DNA of 64,000 bases from Zhengitettix transpicula (Eukaryota > Arthropoda > Insecta > Orthoptera > Tetrigidae). The stretch covers positions 496,001-560,000 of the forward strand of contig JAYJMR010000014.1 of assembly GCA_037074705.1 (NCBI GenBank), written 5' to 3'. Of this stretch, positions 55,434-64,000 are shown one piece after another. A program made the position numbers and the translations under genes. The first letter of the stretch is position 1. Each line of letters starts with the position of its first letter. A model generated the notes under the pieces. That model searched no databases. It was not told the DNA's origin and saw only the letters and a list, made by a program, of their open reading frames with translations.

Positions 55434-55959
55434 AACTATTGTCATGCATTCTGAAAAAGAGCTATTTTTCTTCGATGAATCACGGTTTGGTACACATTCA
55501 AAAGTTGGACATGGGTGGTTTAAAAAAGGCAGTAGGACACAGGTTAAGGTAAAATTAGGTAGGGAAAATTTTTATCTCTATAGTGCAGTTAATCCAAGAA
55601 ATGGAGAGAATTTTAGCTTATTTGCACCAAACGTCAACACTGATTGTATAAATATATTCCTTGAACAGATGTCGCAATATTTAGGAATACGAAAGGCTTT
55701 TCTCGTGATGGATTGCGCTAGTTGGCATAAGTCAAAAAATTTAAAGGTACCTAAAAATATCGAAATTATATACCTACCACCATACTCACCTGACCTCAAT
55801 CCTGTTGAGAGGTTTTGGTTATATATAAAACAGAACATTTTACGCAATAAAATCTACGATACAATTGTTCTGCTTGAGAGCGCTTTGTGTAAATTTATTA
55901 CCTCTCTTTCCCCTTCCACGGTTAAACAACTCTGCAATGCTTCTTATTTGGTTCATTAA
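55384..55959 (+). CDS. IS630 transposase, second reading frame (copy 2)
   Basis: The catalytic frame carries FFFDESRFG, FLVMDCASWHKS and the YLPPYSPDLNPVERFW signature (Val where copy 1 has Ile). It overlaps the first frame by 50 bases in the +1 register. Confidence 0.83.
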   Translation: MDKIKISKRSLKKNLNETIVMHSEKELFFFDESRFGTHSKVGHGWFKKGSRTQVKVKLGRENFYLYSAVNPRNGENFSLFAPNVNTDCINIFLEQMSQYLGIRKAFLVMDCASWHKSKNLKVPKNIEIIYLPPYSPDLNPVERFWLYIKQNILRNKIYDTIVLLESALCKFITSLSPSTVKQLCNASYLVH

Positions 55960-55974
55960 TAATGAGAATTGGTA

Positions 55975-57220
55975 TTAGTATGGTAGTGCAAGGAAGATTT
56001 GGATTTGTTCTAGCTACCAATGTGATAAAAAATATCCTCCATGCAATTATACTCATAATTGTGAGAAAGCGGATCAATCTATCTGCTGTTTGTAGCCTGC
56101 ATTCTTCAACTTTAAGACCAGATTTCAAAATTTTATGAAAAACCTCTATTCTCCATCTTAAGCAATACCATTGTATTTTTTCTACTGCTTCTTCAAAATT
56201 ATTAATATTTATATTTGTCAACAAAACCCAGTTCATAGGCTCTTCACCAAATGGTGGGTATTTTTCTATAACATAGACAGCATGTAAATTTAAATTAGGA
56301 AGTTTTTGGATTTTACGTCTAGCGTTATTTTTTGATGCATTCATCACAAAGTTACTAAACTTTACTTCTAAAACTGCTGTTCTTTGAGGTTTATCATTGC
56401 GAGCAGGAATATTCACTTGAATTTCTCCTTGACAAGACAGGCGATTCATCAAATCCCACAATCTTTCACCACCTTTTTCAGAATAAGTCGATTTCTTGTT
56501 TACTGTTCTGTTTTGATTTCCTCTTACTACAAAAAGAGATTGATTAGTGGAAGCAACTTCAAATAAATCATAAATATCTGCTTCTCTATCACAAACGGTA
56601 ACTACCTTAACATCTTTTAATCCAGGATGTTTAGTAGAGTCTTTAAGTGATTCTATCCACCGTATGCTTTCTTTCTCTTCTATGGGAAGAGCGGTATTAT
56701 GGCATCTTTTTTTCAACTCTTTTAGATCTTCAGCTAAGGGAGGTCTAGTACTAATTTTTTGACCCAATAACCCTATAGGTAATCCTTCTGTTGTAACTGC
56801 AAATGTTGTATGCGTCACTAATCCATGGGTTTTAAAATTAGTTGTTTCAGATTTTAACCTTGCTGCTATAATCCCTAATCCTTTGGTCTTTTTATGATTT
56901 TTATATGAAATATAACTCGTATCTTGGATAGCTAAAATAGTTGAATATTCTTTAGCTCTTTCAACAGTTTTAATTATATGACTGTATAATATCTTTCTTT
57001 CAGAAACGGCATCATTTTGGAAAAATCTATAAGCTGCTTTACTTTGATGCCAATCTTCACAAGCTTGATTTATTGAACGTTCAGGCGATTCAGCAAGACT
57101 ATTAACTATTTTTAAAAGCCTCCTACTTAATCTTATATCACCAAAATCAACAATTCCAAATTCACTTTCTGCCCATTCACCAGTTGAGGTACTTATATTT
57201 CCTTTCATAATATATTCCAT
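55975..57220 (-). pseudogene. IS4-family transposase, C-terminus lost
   Basis: The native part corresponds to residues 1 to about 415 of the 491-residue copy at 24210, with all three catalytic motifs present. The frame then reads 17 codons of IS630 sequence ([17 protein letters not shown]) to a stop. The C-terminal dimerisation part is missing, so activity is unlikely. Confidence 0.88.
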
Positions 57221-57307
57221 TTTTAGACCATAGATCTATTTATAGTAGAAAGTTAAATTAGTAAAATAGCAGCTTTTATCATTTATAGATTTATGGGTAA
57301 TAGTAAG
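55975..57307 (-). mobile_element. IS4-family insertion sequence (copy 2), 3' end deleted
   Basis: It matches copy 1 from its right end (GGGTAATAGTAAG at 57295-57307) through most of the transposase. It is cut at 55975, where IS630 copy 2 begins, so about 240 bases and the second inverted repeat are missing. On its right is IS630 copy 3, also truncated, so the element seems to have inserted in an IS630 copy. Confidence 0.88.
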
Positions 57308-57899
57308 GTTCATAGTGGACAAGATAAAAATAAGCAAGAGGAGTTTAAAAAAAACCTCAATGAAACTATTGTCATGCATTCTGAAAAAGAGCTATTTTTC
57401 TTCGATGAATCACGGTTTGGTACACATTCAAAAGTTGGACATGGGTGGTTTAAAAAAGGCAGTAGGACACAGGTTAAGGTAAAATTAGGTAGGGAAAATT
57501 TTTATCTCTATAGTGCAGTTAATCCAAGAAATGGAGAGAATTTTAGCTTATTTGCACCAAACGTCAACACTGATTGTATAAATATATTCCTTGAACAGAT
57601 GTCGCAATATTTAGGAATACGAAAGGCTTTTCTCGTGATGGATTGCGCTAGTTGACATAAGTCAAAAAATTTAAAGGTACCTAAAAATATCGAAATTATA
57701 TACCTACCACCATACTCACCTGACCTCAATCCTGTTGAGAGGTTTTGGTTATATATAAAACAGAACATTTTACGCAATAAAATCTACGATACAATTGTTC
57801 TGCTTGAGAGCGCTTTGTGTAAATTTATTACCTCTCTTTCCCCTTCCACGGTTAAACAACTCTGCAATGCTTCTTATTTGGTTCATTAATAATGAGAAT
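57308..57899 (+). pseudogene. IS630-family element copy 3, 3' part only
   Basis: This matches copies 1 and 2 from GTTCATAGTGGAC to the right end (GAATTGGTA). The A run is eight bases instead of nine, so the first and second reading frames are joined in one frame (57293-57655). A TGA at 57653-57655 replaces the Trp codon of the DCASWHKS motif. The first 430 bases are missing, replaced by the IS4 copy. Confidence 0.85.
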
Positions 57900-58430
57900 T
57901 GGTATAAGAAACAACAAACGGACAACAGAATATATTGGACCAAAACTTTATTGTCGATCAACGCAAAATAAAGTATGGGTGACTGATATTACTTATATAA
58001 AAACCAAGGAAGGATGGCTATATTTGGCAGCAATAATCGATCTATATTCACGTACTGGTAGTTGGTTTGGTCGATGAGTAGCTTAATACACAAACAATTG
58101 GTTATGGACTCTTTATTAATGTGCCATTAATAGGCGTAAAGCCTGCCAAAAACCTACTATTACATAGTGATCAAGGTTCACAATATACTTCGCAAGGTTA
58201 TCAATATCTCCTAGCCATAAAAAATATAGTACCTAGCATGAGTCATAAAGGTTGTTGTTACGATAATTCTGTTGCGGAAAGCTTCTTCAGTTCTCTAAAA
58301 AAAGGAGTTACCAATTGACACTTCTAAGCATTCTAAACGATATACTAAAACCACTATATTTGAATATATAGAGATTTTTTATAACAAACAACGTAGACAT
58401 TCTACTATTAACTCATTGCATTCCTGAGCA
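57900..58430 (+). pseudogene. IS3-family transposase (OrfB) remnant
   Basis: Pieces in different frames give the rve core in order: [20 protein letters not shown] (first Asp), LLLHSDQGSQYTSQGYQYLL (second Asp), CCYDNSVAESFFSSLKK (Glu) and a C-terminal KTTIFEYIEIFYNKQRRHST. Two or more frameshifts and stops separate them. It begins immediately after an IS630 end, so the upstream part is lost. Confidence 0.85.
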
Positions 58431-58528
58431 TTTTGATTCATCATTCTTTTGGTAAAAAAAACATTCCAAACTTTCTCTCCACTTTTTCTGGCTAAGGTCA
58501 GATACAAGTAAATAACTAGTAAGTTTTT

Positions 58529-59177
58529 TCAATCCTGCTCCACAGCAAATTTTAATGCTATGTGAGTAGTTATAGTGCTGTTAACAATTAAAATGACAAA
58601 AATTAAGATGGTGATTAGTAGTGTATAAATATTCAAGGATAAATTTTTCAAATTGAGTTAGCAATTTGAAATATACAAAAGTTGGCATTATCATTGGCAA
58701 AACAAGAATTTGCGACACTCCTGATGCTAAGTTATTTCGACCAATCATCAATGCATTTCCAGTAGCTGAAATATTAATGATTATCAGCGTATTAAATAAT
58801 AAAGACACTCCAACTGCTATTGAATGTTCAATATTATTGCCTAGAATTGCAAAGCTGAACATGAAAGAAATCACTGAAATCGGTAGCCCAAATAACAACC
58901 AGTGAGCGAAGATTTTATAAACAACTATCAGCCTAGAAGAGAGTGGCTGTACAAAGATTTGCTCTAATATTCCATCATGATAATCAGATGTAAATAAATT
59001 ATTTGTAGAGATCTGCAAAACAAATGTAGCACATATCCATGTTAATGTTAATATGACTTCTTGTTTACTGTTGTTTTCAAGTGTATATGAAGATAAACTT
59101 AACATTATAATAAAAATACATACTATATAAGTAAGATTATTATCATTTATTACTAATTTTTTTACCGAACTAATCAT
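58529..59177 (-). pseudogene. ccmB: Cytochrome c maturation ABC-type heme exporter subunit CcmB, frameshifted
   Basis: CcmB is the membrane subunit of the CcmAB(CD) machinery for cytochrome c. Starting at 59177, six hydrophobic segments would be expected. The conserved NNLFTSDYHDGILEQIFVQPL is present near residue 60. The frame drifts off after VYFKLLTQFEKFILEY (about 58,640-58,670) and ends at 58581. The adjacent frame continues as IYTLLITILIFVILIVN and then THIALKFAVEQD before a stop at 58529, the expected last helix and tail. A single-base lesion is thus likely. A truncated protein lacking the last helix might be made. A sequencing error is the main alternative. Confidence 0.8.
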
Positions 59178-59285
59178 ACCAGGATTTTAAATGTTTATTA
59201 TAAATTATAGTGTTTACTTTGAGGGTAGTGTAATTTTTTTTGTTTATAAGTTATATAAGTTTTAATATATTTTATTGATAATGCT

Positions 59286-59669
59286 ATGGAAAAATTAATA
59301 AAAATAAAGTTACCGGAAGATTACGTTCCTTCAGAAAATGAAGAATATATGAACGTAAAACAACTGGAATACTTTAGCTTAAAGTTACAATCAATACTCT
59401 CTGAACTGGAGAAACAAGATCTAGAAGATAGTAGTATTTATTCTGATAGAGATAGTGAAAATGGAGAATTAATTAAGCGCCGAAAAGATAGAAAAGAAAA
59501 AATTAAGGAGGCGTTGGAAAAAATAAAATTAGGCATTTATGGTTACTGCGATGGAACGGGAGAAGAAATAGGAGTCGAAAGACTTAAAGCTAATCCGCTT
59601 GCTATGTATTGTATTGAAGAACAAGAGAGAATAGAAAAAGAAAAGAACGTGTATAACATTAATGATTAG
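59286..59669 (+). CDS. dksA: DksA/TraR-family RNA polymerase-binding protein
   Basis: DksA reaches into the polymerase secondary channel and modulates initiation, in many bacteria with ppGpp. The 127 residues have a coiled-coil (about 25-80) and a C-terminal zinc-finger-like fold, GIYGYCDGTGEEIGVERLKANPLAMYCIEEQE. Only one Cys of each CxxC pair is left (YCDGTG, YCIEEQ), so zinc binding is doubtful. Alphaproteobacterial members commonly lack some of them. No break is visible. Confidence 0.88.
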   Translation: MEKLIKIKLPEDYVPSENEEYMNVKQLEYFSLKLQSILSELEKQDLEDSSIYSDRDSENGELIKRRKDRKEKIKEALEKIKLGIYGYCDGTGEEIGVERLKANPLAMYCIEEQERIEKEKNVYNIND

Positions 59670-59707
59670 AACTTGTCCGGGAATTGATAAACTCAAGCAT
59701 ATTTCTC

Positions 59708-61050
59708 GGGAATGTTCAAAAAAGTGTGTCAAGCCGCATTTTTAGTTCAACTCAATTTTCAATCTATCTGGAAAGAAAATATCAAGTTGAGACATAGTTA
59801 AAGCCCAATTAGGGAGAGCCATAATCCACTTTTGCTCTACCTTTTTTATAGCACAATATACCTGTTTGTACAAGGCATTTGTACTAGTAAATGAACCCTT
59901 AGTTTTAGTAAATTTCCTGATTTGTCTATGCAACCCCTCAATTGGATTAGTGGTGTAAATCAGCTTCCTACTGGCCCAGAATACTTAAAATAACTGGATA
60001 AGTTTTCCCAATTGTTCTGCCAGGATTTTATAACTAAAGGATACTTTTCTCCCCATTTTTCTTCCAGCTCAAGCAGATAATTCTCAGCAATTTCTTTACT
60101 TGAAGCACGATATATTTTTTTCAGATCATTCATGAAAACTTTCACATCTTTACTGGATACATATTTCAGAGAATTTCTTATTTGGTGTACTATACATAGC
60201 TGCACTTCTGCACTGGGAAATACACTGTTGATGGCTGCAGGAAAGCTTTTTAGTCCATCTACACATGCAATCAGAATATCTTCTACTCCTCTTTCTTTGA
60301 GGTTATTTAGCACTCCCAACCAAAAGTTAGCTCCTTCACTTTCAGCCAAATAAAAGCCCAGGACTTCTTTTCTGCCATTTTGGTCTATGCCCAATATATT
60401 GTACATACATTTACTTACGCAATGTCCATCCTCCTTGACCTTAAAGAACATCCCATCCATAAATACTATCGGGTATACTGATTGCAGTGGACGACTACGC
60501 CATTCATTGATTATAGGCAGTAATTTGTCGGTAATACTTGATATCTCTGCTGCCGATATTTTGTGATCATAAATTTCCTCAACGTGTGACGCTATATCTC
60601 TATAGCTCATACCACTGGCAAATGTGCTCAAAATCTTCGTTTCAAGCTCTGGATGTAAGCTTGTTTGCCTTTTTTTGACTATTTGCGGCTCAAAACTTCC
60701 TTCTCTATCTCTTGGCGTTAACAGCTCAAATGAACCTGCACTTGTACGTAAAGTCTTTCCATTCCTCCCATTTCTGCGATTATTTTCTTCACTTTCAGCT
60801 AATAAATGGTTTTCTATTTCACCTTCTAGACTCGCCTCCAGCAGCTTTTTTATAAATGGTGTTAATGCTCCCTCCTTTCCTGTCAACGGTCTTCCTTCTC
60901 GTATAGACGACAGGATATTTGTTTCCAACTCTTTATAATCTACCAATCCGTTAGTTCTGTTTACTACTTTTTGACTCATTGTCAAACCTCCATTTTTTTA
61001 TATCAATTTATTACTTTTTTTCGGTTTGACACACTTTTTTGAACATTCCC
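59708..61050 (-). mobile_element. IS256-family insertion sequence (copy 3), with an 8-bp target duplication
   Basis: Ends match the other copies. TATTTCTC flanks it on both sides (59700-59707 and 61051-61058), a proper 8-bp duplication. Length is 1,343 because of a one-base deletion inside the transposase. The insertion is simple and therefore recent or undisturbed. Confidence 0.95.
59742..60985 (-). pseudogene. IS256-family transposase, frameshifted
   Basis: One A is missing near 59970 (CTTCCTACTGG where copies 1 and 2 read CTTCCTAACTGG). The frame splits into 341 codons from 60985 with both Asp regions, and a separate tail from 59933 holding HRQIRKFTKTKG. The break falls just before the EGLH motif, so the catalytic Glu region is out of frame and the copy is non-autonomous. 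Confidence 0.93.
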
Positions 61051-61069
61051 TATTTCTCTCCTTAACATA

Positions 61070-61760
61070 ACTCTACTCATAGCCAGATATATGAAATTTT
61101 CAGTGAGTAAATCTTATTCTTTCGATAGTCTTCTATTCCTAAAGCAAAAGTCCTTTCTACAACCCACCTTCTTGGCTGTACTTTAAACCCCTCATTGGTA
61201 GTGGCTAAGGCGGTGTGTCTTTGTTGACTTAGAACCTACATGAAGGCCTTTTGACAATCTCAATATCCATACCATATTCTTCCTTTATATGATTTTTTAA
61301 ATTTTCTCCTTGGTATCCCATCACATTTTTTTAACTATAGTATATTTTTTTCTTATATTATTTAATATCACCTTTATCATTTTCATTAGCAGCGCCTACG
61401 TAACAATCTAGTATAAAACTCTGAGTATCTGTAATTATATGCCTTTTTCTACCCTTTACTTTCTTACATAGCCTTTAATTCCCCTTTTTCTGTAGTCTGT
61501 ACAGGTTACTATACAAGCACTTGACTGATCATACACAATTTTCCATAGCGGAAAATCATTTAGTAAATACCGCCATTTACACCTGTACACAATACATAGA
61601 AAATTGCTTCTAATATTTCTCTTTTGCTATACTTTGACGACCTTCCTCCTTTCCTGTATGATACTCTGGAATAGCTTTCTATTCTTGTCCATTCCCTTTG
61701 ACTTAGGTCTGCTGGATGCTTTTTTCTCATCTTTACCCAGTACTAAAACTTTAGATATTA
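61070..61760 (-). pseudogene. IS5-family transposase remnant (second type)
   Basis: On the minus strand, pieces in several frames read SKREILEAIFYVLCTGV, then VRKGRK-like basic sequence, ISDTQSFILDCYVGAANEND, HTALATTNEGFKVQPRRWVV and ERTFALGIEDYRK. These are the ordered motifs of IS5-family DDE transposases. Many stops and shifts break it. No intact ends were found. It differs from the remnant at 5476. Confidence 0.7.
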
Positions 61761-61764
61761 TAGC

Positions 61765-61968
61765 CTTTTACTAATCCCTGGACAAGCTCTAGCTTCGGTA
61801 AACTCAGTAGAAGGTTCTTTTGCAAAAAATGCAGCATGTACAGCATTTTTAATAAAAAAACATGCAGCAAGTGCAAATATTGCTGTCGGTACATAGCGCA
61901 AAGGAGAAGCTATACTAAAAAAAGTAGCAGAAGCGACGATTAAGCAACAACAAGTCAGTATCGTTTGA
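61765..61968 (+). pseudogene. Unidentified coding remnant
   Basis: One plus-strand frame reads PGQALASVNSVEGSFAKNAA and then CTAFLIKKHAASANIAVGT. After a TAG it continues with KGEAILKKVAEATIKQQQ to a TGA at 61966. Composition is protein-like (Ala/Lys-rich, helical), but I do not recognise it and no start is seen. It overlaps the last codons of the convergent ankyrin gene. Confidence 0.3.
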
Positions 61969-62527
61969 TCACGTAGATACGTCTATCAACTCCACCGTAT
62001 TCAGCCATCAAACCTTTAACTTTATCATTGTTACCGTATGGCAGAGTAAGCGTTTTAATCAAACTCATTACACCATTATTAGTGAAATATGGAGCACACT
62101 CTATAACTCTGGAGCCATTAACCTTCTGATTAGGATCTGCACCATACTTTAGAAGCAACTCTACATATTTTTCGCGTTTATCGTTGTCACAATTGATTGC
62201 TTGATATAATGGACCTCGACCATTTTCATCTAACATATTAGGATTAGCACCATATTTCAAAAGTATTTCCATAGTATGATCATCATCACACAAAAACGCT
62301 TCAAACAACGGATTTTTACCATTTCTATCTACCATATTAGGATCAGCACCATATTGTAACAATAACTCTACAATTCTGCTGTCGTCGAGAACCATATAAT
62401 AGCATAACGAAGCTTCATTATTATTGAGTAGCCTTATGTTAGGGTCAGCACCATTTTCTAAAAGAAGTCTCAAAATACTATAATCTCTTGAATTTTTGGC
62501 TTGCATTAAAGCAATAGATAATGGAAA

Positions 62528-63112
62528 CTCAACAACCATCACCTATAAGGTGAAGGGTTAAAGATTAATCAATTTGAAATTGATCATTGTCGTGGACTGG
62601 TTCACCTTCCTGTATCGATATATATTCTTGTATCACCTCATCTGTAATAGTACCAGAACTGACAACTAAATATCCCCTTGCCCATAAATGCCTTCCCCAA
62701 AATTGCTTACGTAAACTTGAAAAATCTTGCATCAACAATCGAGAGCTTATTCCTTTTAAAAGTTGTACAATTTTACTAACGCTTTGCTGTGGCTTGTATG
62801 ATATAAACATGTGAATGTGATCAACTGCTATCTTACCAGAAATAATTTGGACTTCATTTTCCATAGCAACATGCCTTAATATTTCTCTTGTTCTAGATGC
62901 AGTTTGCCCTATCAAAATTCTTTTTCGATATTTTGGAACCCAGACCAGATGCACCTTCATATCGTATTTAGAATGTGCATTATATCCATAACGTTGCATA
63001 CGTGGCTATTATAACTTTTCGTTTTCCTCAAAGCTAGGGTTTTCTATCTACATCAGGGAACACTAAAGTTTTTCCACCTGCAAGGTGGAGGCTTTTACCA
63101 TTACTACGGACA
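62528..63112 (-). mobile_element. IS200/IS605-family element (tnpA only, copy 2, 585 bp)
   Basis: Same ends and length as the copy at 54350-54934. On the minus strand it lies directly after ATTTAC, again a TTAC-type target, without duplication. It interrupts the J-domain/ankyrin gene. Confidence 0.93.
62565..62999 (-). CDS. tnpA: IS200/IS605-family Y1 transposase TnpA
   Basis: The 144-residue product is identical in translation to that at 54387, with HUH motif DHIHMFIS and catalytic Tyr in QEYISIQE. Appears intact. Confidence 0.95.
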   Translation of the reverse strand: MQRYGYNAHSKYDMKVHLVWVPKYRKRILIGQTASRTREILRHVAMENEVQIISGKIAVDHIHMFISYKPQQSVSKIVQLLKGISSRLLMQDFSSLRKQFWGRHLWARGYLVVSSGTITDEVIQEYISIQEGEPVHDNDQFQID

Positions 63113-63834
63113 GTAAATACAAATAAGTTCTTCATTGATGTAATCACCAAATCTTCCATCTTTACTGCTTTTGAATTTGGAAAAAAGCTTTTCAAGAAAC
63201 TTTATATCCTGATTATATAGAGCCCTATATAAGTAAAACCTCAAATCTCCAGGCGAATTAATTTCATTTAAATTTTCGTCAGTTAGATTTTTAACCCCTT
63301 CTATATTTTCCTTAGTGAGAAATTCATATGCAGTACCTAGCTTTTTAAATTTCTCCTCATTTTGTTTCTTTACAGCTTCTGAATGTTTATCAGGATGATA
63401 TTTCAAGGCTAATTTTCTATACGCTGATTTAATTTCTTGTTCACTGGGCGCATCGCTTGATTCAAAACCTAATATTTTTAAAGCTTCCTTTCTACTTACA
63501 ATAAATTCCCCACTGAAATATGTTAAATTAAACGTAACCCAAAATTTCAAAAAGTAAAGCTTTTTTTGTCAAATTACGTCTATTTCATAACTGTACAAAT
63601 ATTGTAGATCAGGAAACTTCAGTCCTTGATACTGGAATAACATCTCTATACTACTTAGAGTCAATCTCAATATTAAAAAATTTCTCAAATAGAAAAAAGG
63701 CAAAAGGAACCCTGTCAGATACTATCTAGTTTTTAAATTGGCGTTCTTTATTGTCTAATTTGACATCCACTCAATAGATACCATTTTTGCATTTAATTTA
63801 CAGAATGTAGTCTAAGTACAAACTTGTGAAAGGC

Positions 63835-64000
63835 TTATGTGTAATGCTTCTCCACATAATCACTAATAATTTTCTTAAATTCTTCAAAAATATTATCACC
63901 TTGTAAAGTTTTGAAATATTTGCCGTCTTTGTAGACTGCTGAAACAGGTTTTTCTCCGTATCCAGGCAGGCTGATCCCCAGATTTGCATGTCTGCTTTCT
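63835..64000 (-). CDS. ispG: IspG (4-hydroxy-3-methylbut-2-enyl diphosphate synthase), C-terminal end
   Basis: The last 55 residues are visible, reading from the window edge [20 protein letters not shown] and then [20 protein letters not shown] to a TAA at 63835. The HAxxGISLPGxGE and TLxGxNIxEEF motifs mark the C-terminus of IspG (GcpE), an iron-sulfur enzyme of the MEP isoprenoid pathway. The rest lies to the right of the window. A different 63-residue frame over the same bases is a shadow. Confidence 0.88.
   Translation of the reverse strand, partial: ESRHANLGISLPGYGEKPVSAVYKDGKYFKTLQGDNIFEEFKKIISDYVEKHYT

Larger units (their letters stand above)
54287..55974 (+). mobile_element. IS630-family insertion sequence (copy 2), interrupted by an IS200 element
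   Basis: Ends are the same as copy 1. Subtracting the 585-bp IS200 insert leaves 1,103 bp. Its left neighbour is the PLD fragment and its right neighbour is the cut end of an IS4 copy, where sequence TTAGTATGG follows. The A run is nine bases, as in copy 1. Confidence 0.9.
61955..63550 (-). pseudogene. J-domain plus ankyrin-repeat protein gene, split by an IS200 element
   Basis: Right of the insert, 63550-63113 encodes an N-terminal J domain: ALKILGFESSDAPSEQEIKS, KLALKYHPDKHSE with the HPD motif, and about 60 further residues. Left of the insert, 62527-61955 encodes four to five ankyrin repeats (LLLENGADPNIR, LLLQYGADPNMVDRNGKNPL, LLKYGANPNMLDENG, LLLKYGADPNQK). The insert is 585 bp, divisible by three, and both parts are in the same register, so the uninterrupted gene would have about 336 codons. 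The start is uncertain: TTG 63550 opens the frame; a weak GGGGA lies near the J-domain start. J domains recruit Hsp70; ankyrins bind proteins. The pair suggests a host-directed co-chaperone. Confidence 0.8.

Noticed and set aside
63798..63989. 63-codon minus frame at the right edge
   Set aside because: The adjacent frame gives a convincing IspG C-terminus, so this frame is a shadow.

Overview
The window is chromosomal DNA of a Wolbachia endosymbiont (Alphaproteobacteria, Rickettsiales, Anaplasmataceae). The clearest marks are one 2,839-codon reading frame joining RNA polymerase beta to beta', an AT-rich composition, the str and L11/L10/rpoB ribosomal clusters merged into one run, and a heavy load of insertion sequences and ankyrin, OTU and cytoplasmic-incompatibility-type (cif) genes. 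Strain and supergroup cannot be told from this sequence alone.

Region 1 (1-7.2 kb) holds the proteostasis operon tig-clpP-clpX-lon on the minus strand (lon runs off the left edge), tRNA-Leu(UAG), a BON-domain lipoprotein gene, a dead IS5-family transposase and prmC. Region 2 (7.2-23.2 kb) is one long plus-strand run: a good sigma70-type promoter, then rpsL-rpsG-fusA-tuf-tRNA-Trp-secE-nusG-rplK-rplA-rplJ-rplL-rpoBC. NusG is unusual in carrying a second NGN-like unit.

Region 3 (23.2-35.4 kb) is a wrecked accessory island. A dus gene has lost its start to an IS4-family element. Behind it lie the pieces of a cif-like operon, all read leftward: a candidate cifA-like gene (frameshifted, then split by an IS110 element) followed by a cifB-like gene. 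The cifB-like gene is broken by an IS630 element, with its middle part apparently deleted, and is cut at its 3' end by the IS4 element. The last piece still carries a PD-(D/E)XK nuclease core and a Ulp1-type protease triad. An OTU-type cysteine protease gene and an IS256 copy follow.

Region 4 (35.4-50.7 kb) is mostly ordinary chromosome: an orphan gene, a glutaredoxin, ribF-lspA-two M16 peptidase-like genes, purN, an MnhE-like antiporter subunit, an ankyrin gene with a premature stop, smpB-lgt, an orphan gene, a PLD-family nuclease, ubiD, a transglutaminase-like/DUF3857 protein and a DsbA-family protein. lspA, lgt and several lipoprotein candidates sit within this stretch.

Region 5 (50.7-64 kb) is again IS-ridden. 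It has a second, truncated OTU-type gene behind a perfect consensus promoter, IS256 copies 2 and 3, a patatin-like phospholipase, a truncated PLD paralogue, and a nested pile of IS630, IS200, IS4, IS630 and IS3 pieces. It also has a frameshifted ccmB, a dksA-like gene, another dead IS5-family element, a J-domain/ankyrin gene split in frame by an IS200 element, and the 3' end of ispG at the right edge.

The main message is IS-driven decay. Several host-interaction genes are interrupted at positions that can be read to the base, and repeated element copies let the order of events be partly reconstructed.
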